Shown here one piece after another: positions 55,036 through 63,469 of a stretch of DNA of 64,000 bases. Below the pieces are notes generated by a model. That model was not told where the DNA came from and made no database searches. It was given only the letters and a program-made list of their open reading frames with translations. Position 1 is the stretch's first letter, and each line of letters starts with the position of its first letter. The position numbers were made by a program, and so were the translations under genes. Source of the stretch: Actibacterium ureilyticum (GTDB lineage Bacteria; Pseudomonadota; Alphaproteobacteria; Rhodobacterales; Rhodobacteraceae); contig NZ_NSBT01000026.1 in the NCBI RefSeq assembly GCF_002285435.1, positions 310,001 to 374,000 of the forward strand. Reading direction: 5' to 3'.

Positions 55036-56172
55036 TCAGTCATGCTCCAGATGGCTGACCATCATCGCCTGGTACCCGCGCGCGGCGATGAAGCGGTCCA
55101 TCATTTCCTGCGGGCCGCTGGTCAGCGTGAAGGACGTGTTCCCGGCGGTTGACGAGCGGCGTTCGATCACCGTCTGGGTCAGGTCGACCTCCCATATCTC
55201 GACCCGGATCGGCACCGGCAGGTCAATGACCCGACCATTGCGATAGACCTGATCGATGGCCTGCATCAGATCCTCGGGGCAGTCGTCGATATACCCCTCA
55301 TGGCCATAGAATGTGCCGCCCAGCGGATCGAAGCGGATCTTCACGCTGGCAAACCCCGCCGCCCCCGCATCGCGCGAGACAAACGGCACATCGTCATCCT
55401 GCACCGTTTCCAGGATCTGCCGGACAAAGGCGCGTTCGACCGCCTCGGGCCTGGGCAGATAGGTTTGCCAGTAATCGCGGCAGGCATCGACAAAGGCCGA
55501 CGGCATCCGGCGTTCGTCATCGGGGATGCCTTCGTCACGGCGGTATTTCGCCACGAAGGCGCTGTAATCATCGGAAAAATCCGCGCTGTTCAGCGACCGC
55601 AGCGCCTCGTTCCAGCCGCCGTGGATCTCGTTCAGCGACGGGGTGGGGCCCTGCAAGTTCGACAGGGCCGAGCGATAGGCGCGTTGCAGGATCTGGCCGA
55701 TCTTCAGCGCCGTGCCAAGCGCATCGGTGCCGGGAACGATGGTGGTGATCACGTCGACCACATCATCGACGGACAGGCCCGACGGCTCCTCGCGCTGGAT
55801 CATATAGGTCCGCACGCTGTTCAGCGTGACCTGCGATTGCAGCGACCAGTTGATGTTCGACTGGTGAAAGGCCCCGGTGAACCGGCTGTCGGTGGCGGGC
55901 CACCAGCCCCCCGTCACGGTGTTGTCGGCGGGGTTGGTGGGGTCGATATGCTGGATCGGCGCCTCGCCCCGTTCGGTCCGCAAACGATCCTCGATCACCC
56001 GCCGCCGGTCATAGGCCTGTTCCAGCTGCCCCCGGATCTGTGCGATCAGCTGCTGTTCGCGCGGGGTGACGATGTGATCGGCATTGGCGCGTTCGACAGC
56101 CGTTTGCAGGCGCTGTTCGAACTGGTGGCAGCGTGTGTTCAGGGCGTTGAACTGACGTTCCAGCGCGCTCAT
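55036..56172 (-). CDS. Uncharacterised protein, large partner of a two-gene module
   Basis: A 378-residue soluble protein that I do not recognise. Residues 1-70 are strongly helical and charged (coiled coil, for example EQRLQTAVERANADH and IRGQLEQAYDRRRVIEDRL). Then follow a Trp/Phe-rich loop (TGGWWPATDSRFTGAFHQSN), an amphipathic helix with short hydrophobic stretch (DALGTALKIGQILQRAY), and a mixed alpha/beta C-terminal domain (GGTFYGHEGYIDDCPEDLM; PIRVEIWEVDL). No signal peptide or membrane helix. Its ATG overlaps the stop of the smaller upstream gene by four bases, so the two are co-made and may bind each other through coiled coils. Confidence 0.7.
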   Translation of the reverse strand: MSALERQFNALNTRCHQFEQRLQTAVERANADHIVTPREQQLIAQIRGQLEQAYDRRRVIEDRLRTERGEAPIQHIDPTNPADNTVTGGWWPATDSRFTGAFHQSNINWSLQSQVTLNSVRTYMIQREEPSGLSVDDVVDVITTIVPGTDALGTALKIGQILQRAYRSALSNLQGPTPSLNEIHGGWNEALRSLNSADFSDDYSAFVAKYRRDEGIPDDERRMPSAFVDACRDYWQTYLPRPEAVERAFVRQILETVQDDDVPFVSRDAGAAGFASVKIRFDPLGGTFYGHEGYIDDCPEDLMQAIDQVYRNGRVIDLPVPIRVEIWEVDLTQTVIERRSSTAGNTSFTLTSGPQEMMDRFIAARGYQAMMVSHLEHD

Positions 56173-56483
56173 ATCGCGGCCCCGTCCCGGTCGTCTTCGA
56201 ATTCCGTCAGCAGGGCGGCCATGTCCTGCTTCAGCGCCTCCAGCTCGCGAATGTCGGCGTCGCGCTCTTCGGTGGACCGCGACTGGGGCGTCAGGCCGTT
56301 CAGCTCTTGCCGGTGACGCCGAAGCTGTCCGATCTTGTCGGCCAGCCGGTCCAGCATCTGCGCGGCTTCGGGCGAGTCATGCGGCCCGGCATGTTTTTGC
56401 AGGCTGACATAGCGCGCCTCGATCTCGGGCAGGGCGGTTTCCAGCCGGGTTTTCACATCGGGGGCGGCATCGGGCATGGGCAA
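56169..56483 (-). CDS. Uncharacterised small coiled-coil protein, first gene of module
   Basis: A 104-residue charged helical protein with two heptad-like segments (VKTRLETALPEIEARYVSLQ and ADIRELEALKQDMAALLTEF) joined by a loop. No known domain is visible. It may start at 56483 or at the ATG two codons later. Its stop overlaps the start of the 378-residue partner, and both are helical at the N-terminus, so a complex is plausible. The upstream spacer (56484-56588) to the SDR gene carries nothing else recognised. Confidence 0.65.
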   Translation of the reverse strand: MPMPDAAPDVKTRLETALPEIEARYVSLQKHAGPHDSPEAAQMLDRLADKIGQLRRHRQELNGLTPQSRSTEERDADIRELEALKQDMAALLTEFEDDRDGAAI

Positions 56484-56588
56484 TGTCCTGTGGTCGGAAT
56501 GAAACTGTGAAATCGTTTAACGGGCAAAGCCCAGGCAATTGTTGCCGCAGTTTAGCCGATCCCCCGGCATTCGCCAAACGCGGCGTGT

Positions 56589-57284
56589 CTACAGGCGATA
56601 GCCGCCGGAAACCGTCAGAACCTCGCCCGTGATGAACGCCGCCTGATCGCTGGCCAGGAACCGCACCGCGCGGGCGATGTCGTCGGGCGTGCCGATCCGG
56701 CCAAGCGCGGTCAGCTCGACGAATTTCTCGGTCAACTCGTCGGATCGCGGCGCTTCGGGCGTGTTGATCGCGCCGGGGGCCACGGCGTTCACCCGGATGC
56801 CGCGCGGGCCCAGCTCCTTGGCCATGGCGCGGGTCCACAGATCCAGCGCGGCCTTGCTGGCGCCGTATATCGCGGCGTCTTTCGGTGGCAGCACCGCGTT
56901 CACGGACGAGATGCTGACCACCGCCGCGTCCCGGTCCAGATGGGGCAGGGCGGCCGATAACAGCGCCGCCGGGGCCAGCACATTCAGATCCAGAATATCC
57001 CGCCCGGTGGCCATGTCGAACCCATCAGCCGGGGTCATTTCGATGGCGCCCGCGTTATTGACCAGCAGATCCAGCCGCCCGAACCGGTCGACCACCTGCG
57101 CGATCACATCGGCGGCGGCCCCGGGCTGTGCCAGATCGGCCTGTATCGCGTGGACACCACCCGGCAGGGCATCGGGCGGGCTGCGCCGCCAGACCACGGC
57201 GACATCGTGATCGCGCGCCAGATCGGTGGCAATCGCCCGGCCGATCCCGCGCGTGCCGCCGGTGACAAGGGCTGTCTTTCGCAT
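56589..57284 (-). CDS. SDR family oxidoreductase (FabG-like)
   Basis: A 231-residue classical SDR: TALVTGGTRGIGRAIATDLA (NADP(H) motif), LVNNAGAIEM, catalytic Ser in VVSISSVNAV and Tyr/Lys in IYGASKAALDLW, all in place. The C-terminus VSGGYRL is the typical end of 3-oxoacyl-ACP reductase-like enzymes. Substrate unknown. AAAGG lies just before ATG 57284. It is divergent from the queCDEF operon (162-base spacer). Confidence 0.92.
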   Translation of the reverse strand: MRKTALVTGGTRGIGRAIATDLARDHDVAVVWRRSPPDALPGGVHAIQADLAQPGAAADVIAQVVDRFGRLDLLVNNAGAIEMTPADGFDMATGRDILDLNVLAPAALLSAALPHLDRDAAVVSISSVNAVLPPKDAAIYGASKAALDLWTRAMAKELGPRGIRVNAVAPGAINTPEAPRSDELTEKFVELTALGRIGTPDDIARAVRFLASDQAAFITGEVLTVSGGYRL

Positions 57285-57446
57285 CGGTCCGACCTTTCGC
57301 TGGGGCGTTCGGGGCCAGTCTGACGCGCGGGACCGCCGGGGGGAAGACCATGCGGGCGGATTTCCGGTTGCGATCGGGCAGAAAACCGTTATCACCCCGC
57401 CCACACCGGTCGCAGCCTACCCGGTCAACAAAACAAGGGTTCTGAC

Positions 57447-58148
57447 ATGAAAACCATCGTGATCTGCTCGGGCGGATTGGATTCGGTATCGCTGGCGCAC
57501 ATGGTCGCCGCCGAACGCCAACTGACCCGGCTTGTGTCCTTCGACTATGGCCAGCGCCACCGCAAGGAGCTGGATTTCGCCGCCCGCGCCGCCACCCGGC
57601 TGGGCGTGCCGCATGACATCATCGACATGCGCCCCATCGGTGCCGCGCTGACCGGCTCGGCCCTGACCGACGATATCGACGTGCCCGACGGCCACTATGC
57701 CGAGGAAACGATGCGCGTGACCGTCGTGCCCAACCGCAACGCCATCATGCTGGCCATCGCCTTTGGCGTGGCGGCGGCCAATGGCGACGATGCGGTGGCG
57801 ACCGCCGTGCATGGCGGCGATCATTTCATCTATCCCGATTGCCGTCCGGGCTTCACGGAAGCGTTCGAGGCGATGCAGCGCGCCGCGCTCGACGGCTATG
57901 CCGATGTGGCGCTTTACACGCCCTTTGTCCACCGGACCAAGGCCGATATCGTCACAGCGGGCGCCCGCCACGGCACGCCCTTTGCCGACACATGGTCGTG
58001 CTATAAAGGGGGCGATCTGCATTGCGGGCGCTGCGGCACCTGCGTGGAACGGCGCGAGGCGTTCGATCTGGCCGGTGTGGCCGACCCGACCGCCTATGCC
58101 GACCCGGATTTCTGGCGTCAGGCCATCGCAGACCGGGGGGCCGCGTGA
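57447..58148 (+). CDS. queC: 7-cyano-7-deazaguanine synthase
   Basis: A 233-residue ATP-dependent enzyme that makes preQ0 from 7-carboxy-7-deazaguanine in queuosine synthesis. The PP-loop [13 protein letters not shown] at residues 6-18 binds ATP, and four Cys near residues 189-203 ([15 protein letters not shown]) bind zinc. The stop codon shares its last base with the queD ATG (TGATG). It opens a tightly packed queCDEF operon. No preQ1 riboswitch is visible in the 162-base upstream spacer. Confidence 0.97.
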   Translation: MKTIVICSGGLDSVSLAHMVAAERQLTRLVSFDYGQRHRKELDFAARAATRLGVPHDIIDMRPIGAALTGSALTDDIDVPDGHYAEETMRVTVVPNRNAIMLAIAFGVAAANGDDAVATAVHGGDHFIYPDCRPGFTEAFEAMQRAALDGYADVALYTPFVHRTKADIVTAGARHGTPFADTWSCYKGGDLHCGRCGTCVERREAFDLAGVADPTAYADPDFWRQAIADRGAA

Positions 58149-58501
58149 TGTTTCGCATCAGCAAGGAATTCCATTTCTCGGCCTCGCACCAGCTGGGGCA
58201 TCTGCCCGCCGATCACCAATGCGCGCGGCTGCACGGGCACAATTATATCGTCGTGGTCGAACTGGCCGCGGCGCAGCTGAACGCGGACGGCTTCGTGCGC
58301 GACTATCACGAGCTGGCGCCGCTGAAATCCTATATCGACGACCGGTTCGACCACCGGCATCTGAACGATGTGCTGAACCAGCCGTCGACGGCGGAAAACC
58401 TGGCCAAGCATTTCTTCGACTGGTGCGCGGCGCGCTGGCCCGAAACCGCAGCGGTCAAGGTCAGCGAGACGCCCAAGACCTGGGCCGAGTACCGGCCATG
58501 A
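58148..58501 (+). CDS. queD: 6-carboxytetrahydropterin synthase
   Basis: A 117-residue homologue of 6-pyruvoyl-tetrahydropterin synthase. Zinc-binding His residues are in FSASHQL and LHGHNY, and the catalytic Cys lies in [21 protein letters not shown] and [15 protein letters not shown] further on are usual QueD blocks. It converts dihydroneopterin triphosphate to CPH4. It overlaps queE by four bases. Confidence 0.96.
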   Translation: MFRISKEFHFSASHQLGHLPADHQCARLHGHNYIVVVELAAAQLNADGFVRDYHELAPLKSYIDDRFDHRHLNDVLNQPSTAENLAKHFFDWCAARWPETAAVKVSETPKTWAEYRP

Positions 58502-59205
58502 CCCTGCGCATCGCCGAGGTGTTCGGGCCGACGATCCAGGGCGAGGGGGCCTTGATCGGCGAACCCACCGTGTTCGTCCGCGCGGGGGGCTGTGATTACC
58601 GCTGCGCGTGGTGCGACAGCCTGCACGCGGTCGACAGCGCCCATCGCCACGACTGGGCCGCGATGACGACCGAACAGGTCTGGGACCGGGTGCTGGATCT
58701 GTCGGGCGGGCGGCCGCTGACCGTATCGCTGTCGGGCGGCAACCCCGCCATTCAGGATTTCGGCCCGCTGATCGCGCGGGGCCAGGCGGCGGGCTATCGG
58801 TTCGCGTGCGAGACGCAAGGGTCCATCGCCAAGCCGTGGTTTGGCGATCTGGACACGCTGGTTCTTAGCCCCAAGCCGCCGTCCAGCGGCGAGCGCGTGG
58901 ATTGGGCCGCCTTCGATGCCTGCCTGCGCGCAGGCCAGCGCGCGGGGCAGATGGTGATGAAGATCGTGATCTTCGACCAGCCGGATCTGGACTGGGCGCG
59001 CGATGCGGCGGCGCGCTACCCGCAGCTGCCGCTTTACCTGCAACCGGGCAACCCGGATGTGGACCCCGACCAGCCGGTGCCGCCACAGGCGCTGGCCGAG
59101 CGGCTGGAATGGCTGTTCGACAACACCACCGGCGCGGGCTGGTTCGCCCCGCGCATCCTGCCGCAGCTGCATGTGCTGATCTGGGGCAACAAGCGCGGCG
59201 TTTGA
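58498..59205 (+). CDS. queE: 7-carboxy-7-deazaguanine synthase (radical SAM)
   Basis: A 235-residue radical SAM enzyme that forms the deazaguanine ring from CPH4. The cluster-binding segment [15 protein letters not shown] near residue 27 has the CxxxCxxC spacing and follows the QueE-specific [23 protein letters not shown] near 78 binds SAM. ATG 58498 overlaps queD by four bases; the gene is 17 bases before queF. Confidence 0.96.
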   Translation: MTLRIAEVFGPTIQGEGALIGEPTVFVRAGGCDYRCAWCDSLHAVDSAHRHDWAAMTTEQVWDRVLDLSGGRPLTVSLSGGNPAIQDFGPLIARGQAAGYRFACETQGSIAKPWFGDLDTLVLSPKPPSSGERVDWAAFDACLRAGQRAGQMVMKIVIFDQPDLDWARDAAARYPQLPLYLQPGNPDVDPDQPVPPQALAERLEWLFDNTTGAGWFAPRILPQLHVLIWGNKRGV

Positions 59206-59222
59206 TCCCGCGAAAGGACAGG

Positions 59223-59690
59223 ATGATGGAAGAGAGTATTTACAGCAATCTCAAGCAGTTGGGCGGCGACACGGTGATGCCCGACAGCCCCGACAAGGCC
59301 GAGCTGGAGCGGGTGCAGAACCCGCAGGCCGATGTGGCCTATTGCGTGCGGTTCACCGCGCCGGAATTCACCTCGCTCTGCCCGATGACGGGTCAGCCCG
59401 ATTTCGCGCATCTGATGATCGACTATGTGCCCGGCGATTGGCTGGTGGAAAGCAAATCGCTGAAGCTGTTTCTGGGATCGTTCCGCAATCACGGCGCGTT
59501 TCACGAGGATTGTACGATCTCCATCGCGCGCCGGCTGGTCGATTTCCTGGAGCCGCAATGGCTGCGCATCGGTGGCTATTGGTATCCGCGAGGGGGCATT
59601 CCCATCGACGTGTTCTGGCAGACCGGCGCGGTGCCCCAGGGCGTCTGGATCCCCGATCAGGGCGTGCCGCCCTATCGCGGGCGGGGCTAA
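59223..59690 (+). CDS. queF: NADPH-dependent 7-cyano-7-deazaguanine reductase
   Basis: A 155-residue short (YkvM-type) QueF, which reduces preQ0 to preQ1. The catalytic Cys lies in [12 protein letters not shown] near residue 53 and the NADPH motif is [14 protein letters not shown] near 77. AAAGGACAGG precedes the double ATG. With queC, queD and queE this completes the route from CPH4 precursor to preQ1. The 3' end shares CTAA with the convergent DUF2199 gene. Confidence 0.97.
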   Translation: MMEESIYSNLKQLGGDTVMPDSPDKAELERVQNPQADVAYCVRFTAPEFTSLCPMTGQPDFAHLMIDYVPGDWLVESKSLKLFLGSFRNHGAFHEDCTISIARRLVDFLEPQWLRIGGYWYPRGGIPIDVFWQTGAVPQGVWIPDQGVPPYRGRG

Positions 59691-60259
59691 CCGTCGGCCA
59701 GATGCGGGCGGATGTCGTTGCCGGTGGCGGCATAGATATCCAGCAGATCATCGAAGCTGATGCCGTTTTCCTGCGCCTTGGCCAGCGGCCCGTCATGGGC
59801 GTGCAGCGTGGGGCGTTGGCCGTCATCGCCGGGGCGCAGGTCACAGGCGATGGGGTCGTCCACGTCGAACCCCGGCAGGGCGTTCATCAGCCAGGCAAAG
59901 CAGCCCGGAAACCCCGACCAGTCGTCGGATTGCCAGGCGTTGACGTAATCGTCGAACCGGTCGGGATGCACGCTGGCCCAGACGCCGAAATGAAACACCT
60001 CGTCACTGCCCCGGATGGGCAGGGGCAGGGTGCAGCGGATGAAGCGGTGATCGTCCCAACGACACAGATCCGCGCTCAGCTTGTCGGCACCGACTTGCAA
60101 CACGTCCTGCCCGCTATCGGCGCGCGCGTCATGCGGCCAGCCATCGGGGTGGTCGAAGCCGATATCGAAGAGGCCCGAAAACGTTTGCCCGCAGCAGGGA
60201 CAGGCCCGGTCCGCGTCGTGGAACCGGCGCCAGCGCGCGTCCAGATCCAGCAGATTCAC
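59687..60259 (-). CDS. DUF2199 family protein
   Basis: A 190-residue protein with a [10 protein letters not shown] Cys-pair knuckle near residue 20 and [15 protein letters not shown] near 92, as in DUF2199. Function is unknown. The start is a GTG at 60259 that overlaps the purF stop (GTGA), showing coupling to purF; a longer frame would run inside purF. The 3' end overlaps queF by four bases. Confidence 0.82.
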   Translation of the reverse strand: MNLLDLDARWRRFHDADRACPCCGQTFSGLFDIGFDHPDGWPHDARADSGQDVLQVGADKLSADLCRWDDHRFIRCTLPLPIRGSDEVFHFGVWASVHPDRFDDYVNAWQSDDWSGFPGCFAWLMNALPGFDVDDPIACDLRPGDDGQRPTLHAHDGPLAKAQENGISFDDLLDIYAATGNDIRPHLADG

Positions 60260-61719
60260 TCTGCCGCCTTCAGCACGAAGCCTTTCTCGATCATGTCGCT
60301 GGGGGCCACGGGGTATTCGCCGCTGAAACAGGCGTCGCAATATTGCGGGCACTTGGCGTCGCGGCCCTGCGCCTCGCCCACCGCGCGGTACAGCCCGTCG
60401 AGCGAGATGAATTTCAGGCTGTCGACCTCAAGATGCTGGCGCATCTCTTCTTCCGACATGGTCGCGGCCAACAGCTTTTCGCGGTTGGGCGTGTCGACGC
60501 CATAGAAACAGGGCCAGGCGGTCGGCGGGCTGGCGATGCGGAAATGCACTTCCTTGGCGCCGGCATCCAGGATCATTTCCTTGATCTTGCGGCTGGTGGT
60601 ACCCCGGACGACCGAGTCGTCGACCAGAATGACGCGCTTGCCCTCGATCAGGGCGCGGTTGACGTTCAGCTTCAGCCGGACGCCCATATTGCGGATCTGC
60701 TCGGTCGGCTCGATAAAGGTGCGGCCCATATACTGGTTGCGGATGATCCCCATCGCATAGGGAATGCCGCTTTCCAGGCTGAAGCCGATGGCCGCCGGCG
60801 TGCCGCTGTCGGGCACGGGGCAGACCAGATCGGCCTCGACCGGGCTTTCCTTGGCCAGCTCGCGGCCGATATTCTCGCGCGTCTCATAGACCGAACGCCC
60901 GCCCAGGATGCTGTCGGGCCGGCTGAAATAGACATGTTCGAAGATGCAGAATTTCGACGCCTGCTTGCGGAACGGAAACTGGCTTTCGACCCCGCCGTTT
61001 TCGGTGATGACCACCATTTCGCCCGGTTCGATCTCGCGGATGAACTCGGCGCCGATGATGTCCAGCGCACAGGTCTCGGAACTCAGCACCCAGCCATCGC
61101 CCACCTTGCCCAGCACCAGCGGCCGCACCCCCATCGGGTCGCGCACACCGATCAGCTTGGTGCGGGTCATGGCGACCACGGAAAACGCGCCCTCGACCCG
61201 GCGCAGGGCATCCTGCATCCGTTCGGGGATGTTGCGCTGCAACGACCGCGCCATCAGGTGGATGATGCATTCGCTGTCGGACGAGGATTGAAAGATCGAG
61301 CCGCGCTCGATCAGCTCGCGGCGCAGGGCGGCGGCATTGGTGATGTTGCCGTTATGGGCAATCGCCGCGCCGCCCATGGAAAACTCGCCAAAGAACGGCT
61401 GCACGTCGCGGATCGCGGCGGCCTTGGACCCGGCGGTGGAATAGCGCACATGGCCGATCGACAGGCTGCCGGGCAGCGTCTCCATCAGGCTGGCCTTGGT
61501 GAAATTGTCACGCACATAGCCAAAGCGGCGGGCCGAGTTGAACCCGTGTTCGGGGTGATAGCTGACGATGCCGCCGGCCTCTTGTCCGCGATGCTGAAGC
61601 GCATGCAGGCCAAGGGCGACGAAATTGGCCGCATCGGTCACGCCGATGACGCCATAAACGCCGCATTCCTCTTTTAGCTTGTCGTCGTCGAACGGGTGGC
61701 TGGGGGGCATCGCGCGCAT
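60256..61719 (-). CDS. purF: Amidophosphoribosyltransferase
   Basis: A 487-residue enzyme that catalyses the first committed step of purine synthesis, making phosphoribosylamine from PRPP and glutamine. A short propeptide (MRAMPPSHPFDDDKLKEE) precedes CGVYGVIG, whose Cys becomes the N-terminal nucleophile after cleavage. The PRPP-binding loop VILVDDSVVRGTTSRKI lies near residue 350. Cys residues near the C-terminus (CPQYCDAC) suit the Fe-S class of PurF. Start uncertain between ATG 61719 and ATG 61710. It usually neighbours cvpA, but here a hydrolase gene is inserted. Confidence 0.95.
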   Translation of the reverse strand: MRAMPPSHPFDDDKLKEECGVYGVIGVTDAANFVALGLHALQHRGQEAGGIVSYHPEHGFNSARRFGYVRDNFTKASLMETLPGSLSIGHVRYSTAGSKAAAIRDVQPFFGEFSMGGAAIAHNGNITNAAALRRELIERGSIFQSSSDSECIIHLMARSLQRNIPERMQDALRRVEGAFSVVAMTRTKLIGVRDPMGVRPLVLGKVGDGWVLSSETCALDIIGAEFIREIEPGEMVVITENGGVESQFPFRKQASKFCIFEHVYFSRPDSILGGRSVYETRENIGRELAKESPVEADLVCPVPDSGTPAAIGFSLESGIPYAMGIIRNQYMGRTFIEPTEQIRNMGVRLKLNVNRALIEGKRVILVDDSVVRGTTSRKIKEMILDAGAKEVHFRIASPPTAWPCFYGVDTPNREKLLAATMSEEEMRQHLEVDSLKFISLDGLYRAVGEAQGRDAKCPQYCDACFSGEYPVAPSDMIEKGFVLKAAE

Positions 61720-61943
61720 CAGGGCGGGGGCTCCGAATCCGTGGCAGTCAGATTGCCCCCTCAATAGAGCGATTGATCCGCGGTGTCACGAAAGGATCAC
61801 AAAGCTTTGCCGCCGATTGCGAAAAAATTGAAAAGATGCGCGAGCTGTGCCGGTTTGCCAGCATCACTGCGGGGAAAACGGCAGGTTCCAATCTGGGCAA
61901 CCCGCCCCTAGCATCGGCATCGTGAGCTATGGGGAGCGAGATT

Positions 61944-62804
61944 ATGTTCAGCGGTTTTGAAAAAATCGACATTGAATTGCCAAACGCCACCGTGCACGCC
62001 CGGGTCGGGGGCCAGGGCGCTCCGCTTTTGCTGCTGCATGGGTACCCTCAAACGCATGTGATGTGGCACCCGATTGCCGAAGAGCTCGCACAATCGTATC
62101 GCGTGATCGCGCCTGATCTGCGCGGGTATGGCGATTCTCTTTGCCTTGACGGCGATTTTAGCTTCCGTGCCATGGCCCAGGATCAGGTTTCATTGATGAA
62201 ACAGCTTGGGTATCCGCGCTTTCATGTGATCTCGCACGATCGTGGCGCGCGCACGGCTCACAGGATGGTTCTGGATCATCCGAGCGCTGTGCAATCTGTG
62301 GTGCTGCTCGACATTCTGCCGACGCTCGACGTATGGCGTACTATGGATGAATGGCTGGCTAAGCGTTATTATCATTGGACATTTCTTGCGCAACCCGGCG
62401 AGATGCCGCGCCGTCTGATCGCGGGCAATCCGATCTTGTTTTTGCAGTCCGCATTGCTGGGCTTGGCCGGCACACAAACGCCTTTTGCCAAAGAAGCGCT
62501 TGCCGAATACGAACGCGCGGCTCTCAAACCGGATGTCATTGCCGCATGGTGCGGCGATTATGCGGCGGCGGCCAGCATCGATTTGGAGCATGATCGCGCG
62601 AGCTTAGGTGAGAAAAGTCAGATCCCTTGCAGTGTGTTTTGGGGCCGCAAAGGGGTGGTTGATCATCACCTGGACCCACTTGAGGCGTGGCGGGCGTGGT
62701 TTCCCAATGCGGTGGGGCAGGCCATTGACGCAGGCCACTTTCTTGTCGAAGAACGCCCCGCAGATATTCTCGAGGCATGTCTGATCCACCTCAGGGGCGC
62801 ATGA
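61944..62804 (+). CDS. Alpha/beta hydrolase, fluoroacetate/haloacid dehalogenase-like
   Basis: A 286-residue hydrolase closely patterned on fluoroacetate dehalogenase: HGYPQTHVMWHPIAEELAQ near residue 35, nucleophile Asp in ISHDRGARTAHRM, LLDILPTLDVW (acid), YYHWTFLAQPGEMP near 150 and GHFLVEERP near 270 with the catalytic His. The Arg pair and the His-Trp of YHW match the substrate- and halide-binding residues I recall. It would hydrolyse C-X bonds of small acids, though other epoxide or ester substrates are possible. The A/T-richer composition and site between purF and cvpA suggest acquisition by transfer. GGGGAGCGAG lies before ATG 61944. Confidence 0.85.
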   Translation: MFSGFEKIDIELPNATVHARVGGQGAPLLLLHGYPQTHVMWHPIAEELAQSYRVIAPDLRGYGDSLCLDGDFSFRAMAQDQVSLMKQLGYPRFHVISHDRGARTAHRMVLDHPSAVQSVVLLDILPTLDVWRTMDEWLAKRYYHWTFLAQPGEMPRRLIAGNPILFLQSALLGLAGTQTPFAKEALAEYERAALKPDVIAAWCGDYAAAASIDLEHDRASLGEKSQIPCSVFWGRKGVVDHHLDPLEAWRAWFPNAVGQAIDAGHFLVEERPADILEACLIHLRGA

Positions 62805-62820
62805 TTGCGTGTATCGGCCT

Positions 62821-62838
62821 TTGGTCTCGCCAAGACCA
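62821..62838 (+). terminator. Hairpin after dehalogenase-like gene
   Basis: TTGGTCT (62821-62827) and AGACCA (62833-62838) form a six-base stem around a short loop, 16 bases after the hydrolase stop. A second GC-rich dyad (CCGGGCC-GA-GGCCCGG) lies at 62847-62862. Neither is followed by a T-run. Both stand in the 86-base convergent gap to cvpA. Confidence 0.35.
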
Positions 62839-62890
62839 CAAGCGATCCGGGCCGAGGCCCGGCCACCCCCCCGTCGGCCCGGTCAGATCT

Positions 62891-63451
62891 TTACTCGGGC
62901 GCGCCGCATTCGCCCACAAGGCTTTCGTAATGGGTGGTCAGCCAACCCAGCGCCTGTTCGGGGCTGTTGTTTTCGATCCGGTCGGTCAGGCGGGCGAACA
63001 CCTCGGCCGAGCGGCTCTTGTCTACCACTTCGATATCGTCCGAGGTGATGACCGCGCCATAGACGAAGAACGCCACCGCAACCAGCAGCACGCCGCGCAC
63101 CACGCCGAACAGAAAGCCCAGCCCCTGGTCGATCCCGCCCAGGGCGGATCGCTGCACGAGCGACGAAAACAGCGGTGTGAACAGCGACACCACCACCAGC
63201 GCTACGGCAAAGACCGCGGCAAAGGCGGCGATGATCGAAATCTCGCAGCTGTCGCTGATGAAGTCGCCCAGAACCGGGATCTGTCTGACCAGCGGTTCGG
63301 CCTGCTTGGCGAACATGAAGGCCAGGACCGCCGCGGCGACCCAGCCGACAATGGCCATGGCTTCGCGGACCAGCCCGCGCGAATAGGCCAGGATGGCCGA
63401 CAGGATGATGACGGCGGCGACGACCGCGTCGATAATGGTGAAACCTTCCAT
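62891..63451 (-). CDS. cvpA: CvpA family membrane protein
   Basis: A 186-residue protein with four helices in the first 110 residues. FTIIDAVVAAVIILSAILAYSRG at the N-terminus and VRGVLLVAVAFFVYGAVI near 120 match CvpA (colicin V production). The role is envelope-linked and unclear. It is commonly next to purF, which is now 1.2 kb away beyond the inserted hydrolase. It begins 18 bases downstream of radA on the same strand, so both may be cotranscribed. Confidence 0.9.
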   Translation of the reverse strand: MEGFTIIDAVVAAVIILSAILAYSRGLVREAMAIVGWVAAAVLAFMFAKQAEPLVRQIPVLGDFISDSCEISIIAAFAAVFAVALVVVSLFTPLFSSLVQRSALGGIDQGLGFLFGVVRGVLLVAVAFFVYGAVITSDDIEVVDKSRSAEVFARLTDRIENNSPEQALGWLTTHYESLVGECGAPE

Positions 63452-63469
63452 GCCTCGCTCCTTCGGGTG

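Noticed and set aside
57285-57446. preQ1 riboswitch upstream of queC
   Set aside because: I could not find the short A-rich aptamer or hairpin; the spacer shows only weak features.
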